Assembly: GCA_028712575.1 (NCBI GenBank)
Contig: JAQTPU010000041.1
Coordinates: 1-6,720, forward strand
Source of the DNA: Candidatus Iainarchaeum sp.
GTDB taxonomy: Archaea > Iainarchaeota > Iainarchaeia > Iainarchaeales > GCA-2688035
DNA: 6,720 nucleotides
Direction: 5' to 3'
The notes below the pieces were generated by a model, which ran no database searches, had not been told where the DNA came from, and was given only the letters and a program-made list of their open reading frames with translations. Positions 1 through 4,600 of this stretch are shown here, one piece after another. The translations under genes and the position numbers were made by a program. The stretch's first letter is position 1. Every line of letters begins with the position of its first letter.

Positions 1-2
1 GC

Positions 3-275
3 ATGAAGGCTTTTGACGCAATTAAAAAGCGCAGGACAATACGCAGGTTTTCTGAAAAAGAAATTCCTGCAAAAACCCTTGAAAAATGCGCCGAGGCAGG
101 CGGATTAAGCCCAACTGCGCGCAATTTGCAGCCATTGGAATTTATTGTTGTGCAGGGCAAAGAAAACCGCCAGAGGCTGACGACAAAACCCAGTATTGGA
201 TTGATGGAAACACTCTTGTTGTCCCAAAAAGAAGCCTGCGGAGCGTTCTCCACAGGGAAAAATATTAGGGGTTAA
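3..275 (+). pseudogene. Truncated nitroreductase-family protein (N-terminal fragment)
   Basis: The first ~59 residues read as the N-terminus of the FMN-dependent nitroreductase family: FDAIKKRRTIRRF at residues 4-16, the IP at 21-22, then SPTARNLQP at 36-44 followed by the EFIVVQ strand. In the family these segments bind the FMN phosphate and build the dimer core. Intact members are roughly 170-200 residues; this frame stops at 90. The match fades after QRL (residue 59, about base 180), and no central or C-terminal flavin-binding part follows in any frame. From about base 185 another frame carries a protein-like tail (YWIDGNTLVVPKRS) that ends at a TAG at 266-268, so a frameshift or a deletion junction near 180 is likely. 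The ATG at position 3 suits the family start, although two bases of the window precede it. I read it as a broken, probably inactive gene. A short expressed protein is possible but less likely. Confidence 0.7.
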
Positions 276-279
276 AAAA

Positions 280-1092
280 ATGGCTCCTGTAAAAGGCGGA
301 ACAATGAGCCCTGCGGCAAGGGCAAAGCTTGCTGCAATTCACTTGGGCAAAAAGCACACTCCTGAATCCAGACTCAAAATGTCAAAATCAAGAATTGGAC
401 TGCGGCCTTCCAAAGCAACAAGAAAAAAAATGTCCGAGTGGCAGATTGGAAAAAAATTGTCCCAGGCAACAAAAGACAAAATTGCAGCCTCACTCAGAGG
501 CAGAAAACTTCCTCAAGAGGTAAGAAGAAGAATTTCTCTTGGGCATAGAGGCTACAAGCACACTCCTGAAGTCAGGGCAAGAATGTCGGCGGCACAAAAG
601 GGAAAAGTTCTTTCTGCAGAACACAGACGGAAATTATCTGCTGCCAAAAAAGGGCAAAGAATCAGCCCTGAAACTCGGAGAAAAATTTCGCTTGCAAACA
701 AGGGCAGAAAACACACTCCCGAAGAACTTCGCAAAATGTCTGAAGGATTGAAAAGGCATTGGGCAAGAGTCAAATACGACCTGCGGCTTGCATGGAAAGA
801 GCGGGGAATTACATATTCAAGGCAGTTTTTAAGAGGCACTGACAGGACAACTGTTGTTTCAGTTTACAGGCAGTTGCAAAGAATAAACCCTGAAAGGCTC
901 ATTGAAATTGTCAACAATCTTCCGCCTGTTGAAAGCGCAATAATCAAAAAACATTTCGGGATTGAGGGGGAAGAAAAAACCATTCCTTCAATTGCCGCTG
1001 AAATAAAGCGAACCGTCCAAGAAACAGCCCTGCTTTATGAACAGGCACTGGAAAAAGTCAAAAGGGCTGTTGAAGACCAGCCATTTATCTGA
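280..1092 (+). CDS. NUMOD3-repeat protein with sigma-70 region 4-like C-terminus
   Basis: 270 residues. Residues 10-162 are nine back-to-back 17-residue units of the pattern S/T-P-E-x-R-x-K-I/M-S-x-x-x-K-G-x-K-x, with no gap between units. This is the NUMOD3 pattern, a small DNA-binding helix motif usually attached to GIY-YIG or HNH homing endonucleases; no nuclease domain is visible here. A linker (163-205) follows. Residues 208-262 then resemble sigma-70 region 4, a helix-turn-helix: NNLPPVESAIIKKHFGIEG, a TIPSIAAEIKRT segment, and the recognition-helix-like QALEKVKR, in the order seen in RpoD-type factors. The protein is very basic except at the end. The role is inferred to be DNA binding; regulator and domesticated homing-element part are both possible. 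The ATG at 280 lies 4 nt after the stop of the broken nitroreductase frame, with a weak AGGGGT ribosome-binding-like site at 267-272. The frame is open upstream to a TGA at 202-204. Confident as a gene, not as to function. Confidence 0.85.
   Translation: MAPVKGGTMSPAARAKLAAIHLGKKHTPESRLKMSKSRIGLRPSKATRKKMSEWQIGKKLSQATKDKIAASLRGRKLPQEVRRRISLGHRGYKHTPEVRARMSAAQKGKVLSAEHRRKLSAAKKGQRISPETRRKISLANKGRKHTPEELRKMSEGLKRHWARVKYDLRLAWKERGITYSRQFLRGTDRTTVVSVYRQLQRINPERLIEIVNNLPPVESAIIKKHFGIEGEEKTIPSIAAEIKRTVQETALLYEQALEKVKRAVEDQPFI
307..765 (+). repeat. Nine 51-bp tandem coding units (NUMOD3 array)
   Basis: The units start every 51 bp, at 307, 358, 409, 460, 511, 562, 613, 664 and 715. They have diverged at the DNA level but keep length exactly. 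A 15-bp identity (AAGCACACTCCTGAA) lies at 352-366 and again at 556-570, exactly 204 bp (four units) apart, at the boundaries of units 1/2 and 5/6. A related version sits at the 8/9 boundary. This suggests growth by duplication of multi-unit blocks. Confidence 0.9.
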
Positions 1093-1122
1093 GAATAGCC
1101 ATTACTAAACAGAAAAAGAATC

Positions 1123-1153
1123 AAAAAAATTAAAAAAATTAAAGATTAAAAAA
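1123..1153 (-). terminator. T-run terminator of the acidic protein gene
   Basis: Read on the minus strand, three T runs (6, 7 and 7 long; plus-strand A runs at 1148-1153, 1132-1138 and 1123-1129) lie just after the stop codon of the 43-residue gene. Archaeal RNA polymerase terminates at such tracts without needing a hairpin. There is no comparable T run on the plus strand for the converging NUMOD3 gene. Confidence 0.6.
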
Positions 1154-1158
1154 TTTGT

Positions 1159-1290
1159 TTATTCGTCGTCGCCGAAGTCAGAATCCTCATCGTCAGTGTC
1201 TTCGTCGTATTCGTCGTCGTCACTGTCGGAGTCTGAATCCTCGTCAGATTCAAAATCATCTTCATCTTCTTCGATTTTCTTTTTTGGCAT
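1159..1290 (-). CDS. Small hyperacidic protein, 43 residues
   Basis: The protein starts MPKKKIEEDEDDF and continues as Asp/Glu/Ser-rich sequence to FGDDE at the C-terminus. Twenty-seven of 43 residues are Asp or Glu, and the only basic residues are the three lysines at 3-5. It is certainly disordered in isolation. A GAGGTG ribosome binding site (1298-1303) lies 7 nt before the ATG, a TATA-like box lies further upstream, and three T runs follow the stop, so a complete transcription unit is present; this is the main reason to call it real. The repeated GAC/GAT/GAA codons could arise as simple sequence, but the signals argue for expression. Its function is unknown. Acidic tails of this kind in other proteins bind basic proteins, metal ions or nucleic-acid-binding partners; any such role here is a guess. 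Confidence 0.75.
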   Translation of the reverse strand: MPKKKIEEDEDDFESDEDSDSDSDDDEYDEDTDDEDSDFGDDE

Positions 1291-1297
1291 TTTATTC

Positions 1298-1303
1298 CAC
1301 CTC
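1298..1303 (-). promoter_or_regulatory. Ribosome binding site of the acidic protein gene
   Basis: GAGGTG on the minus strand matches the complement of the archaeal 16S rRNA 3' end, with a 7-nt spacer to the ATG. It supports a coding sequence too short to be convincing by length alone. Confidence 0.75.
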
Positions 1304-1342
1304 GCGGCAAAAATAATTGTATTCCTAATTTTCTACACTACT

Positions 1343-1351
1343 GTTTAAAAA
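1343..1351 (-). promoter_or_regulatory. TATA-like box for the acidic protein gene
   Basis: TTTTTAAAC on the minus strand. A start about 26 nt downstream would give a leader of roughly 30 nt that contains the GAGGTG site. This is a positional inference from archaeal promoter spacing. Confidence 0.45.
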
Positions 1352-1397
1352 CCTATTTGCCGACACTGGCTTTATTAATTAAAAACAGTTAATATCC

Positions 1398-1405
1398 TAT
1401 AATTT
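1398..1405 (+). promoter_or_regulatory. TATA-like box for the operon ending in proS
   Basis: TATAATTT lies about 43 nt before the ATG at 1445. Transcription starting about 26 nt downstream would give a leader of about 17 nt that includes the GGTGG ribosome binding site. An alternative AT-rich box lies at 1371-1386. Confidence 0.45.
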
Positions 1406-1435
1406 AATGGAATTCATAAAATTTTGGCGGATTTT

Positions 1436-1440
1436 GGTGG
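1436..1440 (+). promoter_or_regulatory. Ribosome binding site deciding the start at 1445
   Basis: GGTGG sits 4 nt before the ATG at 1445. An in-frame TTG lies upstream at 1424, but it would place this site inside the coding sequence, so the ATG is preferred. Confidence 0.6.
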
Positions 1441-1444
1441 TTTC

Positions 1445-1789
1445 ATGTTTCATGTGGGAAAAGTAATAAAAGTTTTCAGAAACGGCGAAAAGGAAATAAT
1501 CGGCACTGATTCGAGCGTGCAGGCAATGGTAATGATGTGGGACGAAAACCTTATCACTGTTGCAGTGAAAGAAAGCCTGGGCGATAAAATAAAGGAAAAC
1601 GACATTGCACTTATTGACTACTCGCCAACAAGCCCGAACATTCCAGTGCCAAGGCAGCTTATAATAAAAATCCTGCGCGGCGAAACAGGAAAAAAAGCCT
1701 GGAAAGAATACGAGGACTTCAAAAATTCAAAAAAAAGGACAAGGGAAGCCCAGCAATACGCCGAACACCAATTCACCAATGTGGGATAA
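1445..1789 (+). CDS. Conserved-looking hypothetical protein upstream of proS
   Basis: 114 residues, soluble, no signal peptide or membrane segment. Residues 1-78 alternate hydrophobic strands with short turns (FHVGKVIKVF, VQAMVMMWDEN, LITVAVKES, DIALIDYSP, RQLIIKIL), which suggests a small beta-barrel such as an OB or SH3-like fold. Residues 80-114 form a charged, Lys/Arg-rich tail (KKAWKEYEDF, then KNSKKRTREAQQYAEHQ), probably helical. I do not recognise a named family. A small barrel with a basic helix would suit RNA or ribosome binding, and its position 1 nt before proS fits a translation-related role; both points are inference. The frame can be extended to a TTG at 1424, but the ATG at 1445 has the better ribosome binding site. 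The 3' end overlaps the alternative proS start at 1779. Confidence 0.85.
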   Translation: MFHVGKVIKVFRNGEKEIIGTDSSVQAMVMMWDENLITVAVKESLGDKIKENDIALIDYSPTSPNIPVPRQLIIKILRGETGKKAWKEYEDFKNSKKRTREAQQYAEHQFTNVG

Positions 1790-1790
1790 A

Positions 1791-3293
1791 ATGAAGGAAG
1801 AAAAAAAGCCAGTTGCCGCACAAAAAGAGCCTGCGCAGAAAATCACTTTTAACATTGACAAGGAAAAAAACTTTTCCGAATGGTTCACAGAAATAATCCG
1901 CGCAGCAGAGCTTGCGGACTTGCGCAACAACATAAAAGGGTTCATTGTCTTCCAGCCCTGGTCTGTTTTATGCATGGAAGCAATGTATGGTTATTACGAG
2001 CGGGATTTGCAGAAAAGAGGCCATAAGCCATACTGGTTTCCGGCTTTGATTCCGGAAAAAAACCTGAAACAGGAATCTGCGCACGTGGAAGGGTTTGTTC
2101 CAGAAGTGTTCTGGGTAACGGAAACAGGCGCTGGAGAAAAACTGGAGGAAAAATACGCCCTGCGGCCGACTTCAGAAACAGTCTTTTACCCCATGTTCTC
2201 AATCTGGATCCGCTCATACAAAGACCTTCCCTTCCGCACATACCAGAGGGCACAGGTCTGGAGATATGAAACAAAAGCCACCCGCCCCTTCCTTAGAAGC
2301 AGGGAATTTTATTGGATTGAAACACACAACGGGTTTGCAACAAAAGAAGAGGCATACCAGAATGTCCTTGGGGACATGGAAACAGCCGAAAGAGTAATGC
2401 ACTGCATTTTCGGAGTGCCATTCCTGTTTTTTGAAAGGCCTCAGTGGGACAAATTTGCAGGCGCAGACAGCACTTTCGCAGCAGACACAATAATGCCTGA
2501 CGGCAAAATAATCCAGCAGCCATCCACGCACATGCTTGGCACGCATTTTGCAAAGGCATTCAATGAAAAATTCACCAATGAAGAAGGAAAAGAAGAGCTT
2601 GTTTACAACACCTGCTATGGCCCTGCCATCAGCAGGATATTCGCATCAGTAGTTGCTTTCCACGGCGACAATAAGGGATTAAGGTTTCCGTTTGAAATTG
2701 CCCCTTTGCAGATAATAATTGTGCCGATTGCCGGCCATAAAAACCCCGAAGTCAAAAAAACAGCGGAAAAATTGCGCAATGATTTGTTCGACGCGGGTTA
2801 CAGGGTTGAAATAGATTCCAGCGACAAAATGCCGGGAGAAAAATTCTTTTTCTGGGAAATGAAAGGAGTTCCTTTAAGACTGGAGCTCGGCCCGAAGGAG
2901 CTTGAAAAAAAGGAAATTGTCCTGTACAGGCGCGATAACGGGAAAAAGAAAACAATAAAATTAAGCAGTCTGGAAAAGGAAATCGCTGTTAATTCAAAAG
3001 AGCTCTCGGAAAATCTGAAAAAACAGGCCGATGAAACATTCAAAAATATTGTTCATGATGCAGCAGACAAGAAAGAGCTTGAAAAAATTGTGAACTGCAG
3101 GGGCTTTGCAAGGGCAAATTTCTGCTCCACAGAGCTTGACGGCGCGCACTGCGCGGAAATAGTCGAAAAAGAAATAGGCGCAACAGTAAGGGGCAGGCGC
3201 ATAGACAAGCAGGAACAGGCCTTTGGAAGCAAAAAATGCATCATCTGCGGAAAGCCGGCAAAAGTTGTTGTTTACATTGGAAAGCAATACTAA
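1791..3293 (+). CDS. proS: Prolyl-tRNA synthetase, archaeal/eukaryotic type
   Basis: Charges tRNA-Pro with proline using ATP, in the cytoplasm. About 500 residues, the usual length for this type, which lacks the bacterial editing insertion. Class II catalytic signatures appear in order (numbering from base 1791): RPTSE at 125-129; the motif 2 segment FRTYQRAQVWRYE at 148-160, continuing to SREFYWIETH at 170-179; and the motif 3 segment GPAISRIFAS followed by GLRFPFEIAP at about 277-305. The anticodon-binding (HGTP) domain starts near IIIVPIAGH (308-316). The C-terminal ProRS domain has Cys 445, 454, 483 and 486 placed to bind zinc and ends in Tyr, as in archaeal enzymes. Start choice: the ATG at 1791 has a GTGGG site 5 nt upstream and lies 1 nt after the previous stop; the ATG at 1779 would add MWDK and overlap the previous gene by 11 bp with no visible ribosome binding site. 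It is co-transcribed with the 114-residue protein. The gene looks intact. Confidence 0.97.
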   Translation: MKEEKKPVAAQKEPAQKITFNIDKEKNFSEWFTEIIRAAELADLRNNIKGFIVFQPWSVLCMEAMYGYYERDLQKRGHKPYWFPALIPEKNLKQESAHVEGFVPEVFWVTETGAGEKLEEKYALRPTSETVFYPMFSIWIRSYKDLPFRTYQRAQVWRYETKATRPFLRSREFYWIETHNGFATKEEAYQNVLGDMETAERVMHCIFGVPFLFFERPQWDKFAGADSTFAADTIMPDGKIIQQPSTHMLGTHFAKAFNEKFTNEEGKEELVYNTCYGPAISRIFASVVAFHGDNKGLRFPFEIAPLQIIIVPIAGHKNPEVKKTAEKLRNDLFDAGYRVEIDSSDKMPGEKFFFWEMKGVPLRLELGPKELEKKEIVLYRRDNGKKKTIKLSSLEKEIAVNSKELSENLKKQADETFKNIVHDAADKKELEKIVNCRGFARANFCSTELDGAHCAEIVEKEIGATVRGRRIDKQEQAFGSKKCIICGKPAKVVVYIGKQY

Positions 3294-3311
3294 GGCCTTT
3301 CTTTGGAAAAG

Positions 3312-3330
3312 AACCTTGCAAAACAAGGTT
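3312..3330. repeat. Hairpin AACCTTG/CAAGGTT
   Basis: Perfect 7-bp stem with a CAAAA loop, 19 nt after the proS stop. Its position would also allow it to act at the proS mRNA 3' end, but no T run follows. Confidence 0.7.
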
Positions 3331-3343
3331 TTGCGAGGCCTCA

Positions 3344-3360
3344 CAAAGCCATTGGCTTTG
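3344..3360. repeat. Hairpin CAAAGCC/GGCTTTG
   Basis: Perfect 7-bp stem with an ATT loop. It directly follows an 8-bp palindrome, GAGGCCTC, at 3335-3342. Confidence 0.7.
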
Positions 3361-3381
3361 CAAGGAGCCCTGGGAAAGAAA

Positions 3382-3402
3382 CAATTTTGCTCCGCAAAAT
3401 TG
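3382..3402. repeat. Hairpin CAATTTTGC/GCAAAATTG
   Basis: Perfect 9-bp stem with a TCC loop, ending 10 nt from the point where the transposase frame breaks. It is a good candidate for an end-hairpin of the insertion sequence. Confidence 0.75.
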
Positions 3403-3412
3403 ATTGTTCATT

Positions 3413-3616
3413 TTAGGCCAGTTCTTCAATAATCATTTCATGCTCTGAAGCAACCTGTTTCAAAATAGTTTCCATGTCTGCCTTACTTGACTCTTTTCTC
3501 AAAGCAGTAAATCTATATTTAGGACACCACTCTAAATGATATATGCAGTCATAAACACTATGGCTGCCGCCAACAAGATTTGTACGCTTATACAAAAACC
3601 TCCAGCGCGGCTCCAA
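3413..3616 (-). pseudogene. tnpA: Truncated IS200/IS605-family transposase TnpA
   Basis: The N-terminal half of a Y1 (HUH) transposase. The diagnostic stretch is HSVYDCIYHLEWCPKYRF, followed by a helix (ADMETILKQVASEHEM) and IIEELA. In intact members, 130-155 residues long, EELAV leads into the metal-binding DHVHL motif and later the catalytic tyrosine. Here a TAA comes directly after EELA, so both are missing and the gene cannot be active. The break at about 3415 adjoins the hairpin cluster, as if an internal deletion joined the 5' half to the far end. The start is uncertain: a TTG at 3616 gives 67 residues; a TTG at 3595, just before YKRTN, fits the usual family start better and has GGAGG at 3599-3603, though only 3 nt away. 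Confidence 0.85.
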
Positions 3617-3617
3617 A

Positions 3618-3635
3618 GCGGCGCGACAGCGCCGC
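3618..3635. repeat. GC-rich hairpin GCGGCGC/GCGCCGC next to tnpA 5' end
   Basis: Perfect 7-bp all-GC stem with a GACA loop, in an otherwise AT-leaning region. It overlaps a further pairing, GCGCGAC with GTCGCGC (3621-3642). The location just upstream of tnpA suits an IS200/IS605 left-end recognition hairpin. Confidence 0.7.
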
Positions 3636-3684
3636 GTCGCGCTAGAGAAAAAAAGAACAAAGAAACAGATAAGCTCGCTCTCAT

Positions 3685-3704
3685 CCTTGCCTTAAAAGGC
3701 AAGG
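3685..3704. repeat. Hairpin CCTTGCCTT/AAGGCAAGG
   Basis: Inverted repeat with 9-bp arms two bases apart, so a stem of 7-8 bp is realistic. It lies upstream of the small gene at 3732 and shares the CCTTGC core with the hairpin at 3312. Whether it belongs to the insertion-sequence scar or to the next gene's control region cannot be told. Confidence 0.6.
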
Positions 3705-3731
3705 GTTTCCCGCTCGCATACTAAACCAATT

Positions 3732-3875
3732 ATGGCAACTCCGACTTTGTATGGCAAGGATGCCATTAGATTTTTAGATAAGATGAAAAAAAGGGACGCC
3801 CAGCACAGGCTTAGCAAGACTGACAAGCTTTTAATCGAGCTAATGCACAAAAACGAGAAATTGTTCAATGTTTAA
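3732..3875 (+). CDS. Small hypothetical protein, 47 residues
   Basis: Starts MATPTLYGKDAIRFLDKM and ends HKNEKLFNV; the middle is a charged helical segment with Lys/Arg/Asp and LLIELM. The TPTLYGKDAIRFL opening resembles, from memory, short archaeal proteins that sit beside toxin genes, but I cannot name a family with confidence and no toxin-like partner is adjacent. No Shine-Dalgarno sequence is seen. A TTAAAA stretch inside the hairpin at 3685-3704 could serve as a TATA box, giving a leader of about 10-15 nt. The TAA stop overlaps the stop of the convergent minus-strand gene by 4 nt (3872-3875). The protein-like composition and the clean fit against its neighbour favour a real gene; chance remains possible at this length. 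Confidence 0.55.
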   Translation: MATPTLYGKDAIRFLDKMKKRDAQHRLSKTDKLLIELMHKNEKLFNV

Positions 3876-4600
3876 CTCTTGTTTTTGTATCTCAGCACTC
3901 CCACGATTATGTATGTTTTTGGGCTTTTGTGGATGTTGCCGACAAGAAAGTATTTTTTCCAATCCTTGTTTGTGAGCTGAAGGTTTTCAAAGACTTTTTC
4001 GCAGTGTTCCTCGCTGTTTGGGTTTTTTCTCATCCACTCATAACAGCCCCATTCGACAATTTGTTGCCTGTGAACAGGATTTTTGCAGGAACATTCGGCC
4101 GTGCATTCGTAAGTAACATATGGCTTGTACTTGAATTCATTTTGGTTAATGATCTGGTAATCCAAATCAAAAATTGTTGTCTGGATTGAAGTTGTTTCAT
4201 TCTGTTTTGCCAGTTCAAAACCAGTTATTTTTGGTTCAATTATTCCAAAACTTTTCCCATTTTTTATTAAATCGCCGAGATTATCCTTTGCAAGAGATTC
4301 AATAAGTTTTGTTCTTTCTTTTTTGGGGTATTCTCCCTTTTTTATAATCCATTTATGGATTCTTTGCCAGTCTTCTTTGGAATGAAAAATTTTCCAAGTG
4401 TTCTCCCTGTGATCCTGTGAGTTTGCCTCAACTGTTGCATCGAAAACATCCCATTGCCTGAGCAGTGCTTTTGGAATAGGATAAAGCCTTACAAGCCCGT
4501 GTTCTTTTGAATAAGCACAAACACATCTTGATATTCTTCCGTCCCTAAGGCTGTTTGGCGCCCCCTGGCCCAGCACAACCAGATTTTTGAGTTCAATCAA
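3872..4600 (-). CDS. Hypothetical protein with C-terminal Cys/His cluster, partner of DUF488 protein
   Basis: 242 residues from the preferred start. Residues 4-58 read as strands around LVVLGQGAPNS, RCVCAYS and GLVRLYPIP, compatible with a beta-barrel (OB-like) domain. The middle (70-160) is mixed helix and strand. The C-terminal part has Cys166, Cys170, Cys172 and His177, then VEWGCYEWMRKNP and a final FLVGNIHKSPKTYIIVGVL, a pattern that suggests a metal-binding site. I recall similar proteins next to DUF488 genes in prokaryotes but cannot name the family or its activity. The start is probably the TTG at 4600: it overlaps the upstream TGA by 4 nt and has GAGGT at 4610-4614 with a 9-nt spacer. 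The frame stays open to another TTG at 4651, which would give 259 residues and a 55-nt overlap. No signal peptide or membrane segment. The two proteins probably act together. Confidence 0.85.
   Translation of the reverse strand: MIELKNLVVLGQGAPNSLRDGRISRCVCAYSKEHGLVRLYPIPKALLRQWDVFDATVEANSQDHRENTWKIFHSKEDWQRIHKWIIKKGEYPKKERTKLIESLAKDNLGDLIKNGKSFGIIEPKITGFELAKQNETTSIQTTIFDLDYQIINQNEFKYKPYVTYECTAECSCKNPVHRQQIVEWGCYEWMRKNPNSEEHCEKVFENLQLTNKDWKKYFLVGNIHKSPKTYIIVGVLRYKNKS

Larger units (their letters stand above)
3294..3641. mobile_element. Remnant of an IS200/IS605-type insertion sequence
   Basis: Between proS and the small gene at 3732 lies a truncated Y1-transposase gene (minus strand) flanked on both sides by strong short hairpins. 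IS200/IS605 elements carry subterminal hairpins that their transposase binds, and they lack terminal inverted repeats. Hairpins at 3312-3330, 3344-3360 and 3382-3402 lie on the transposase 3' side, and the GC-rich hairpin at 3618-3635 lies next to its 5' end. The transposase lacks its catalytic half and no TnpB gene is present, so the element cannot move by itself. The exact ends are not defined; the scar may reach about 3704, where another hairpin lies. Confidence 0.6.

Noticed and set aside
307..765. 51-bp periodicity as a CRISPR array or satellite repeat
   Set aside because: The units have no spacer-repeat structure, are diverged in DNA, and keep an open frame with a conserved 17-residue protein pattern.
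552..839. 95-codon minus-strand frame opposite the NUMOD3 array
   Set aside because: It is a by-product of the repeat composition, with no ribosome binding site and no domain.
2214..2546. 110-codon minus-strand frame opposite proS
   Set aside because: It is antisense to conserved catalytic motifs of proS and its translation is Cys/Phe-rich without pattern.
3294..3410. tRNA or other structured RNA gene after proS
   Set aside because: The hairpins do not form a cloverleaf: no T-loop GTTCRA box, no D-loop pattern and no 7-bp acceptor pair at tRNA spacing.
3536..3724. 62-codon plus-strand frame across the transposase remnant
   Set aside because: It runs antisense to the recognisable TnpA segment and through the hairpins; the translation has no family resemblance.
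3929..4189. 86-codon plus-strand frame opposite the Cys/His-cluster gene
   Set aside because: It is a shadow of the minus-strand gene; its hydrophobic runs come from the complement of Lys/Asn-rich codons.
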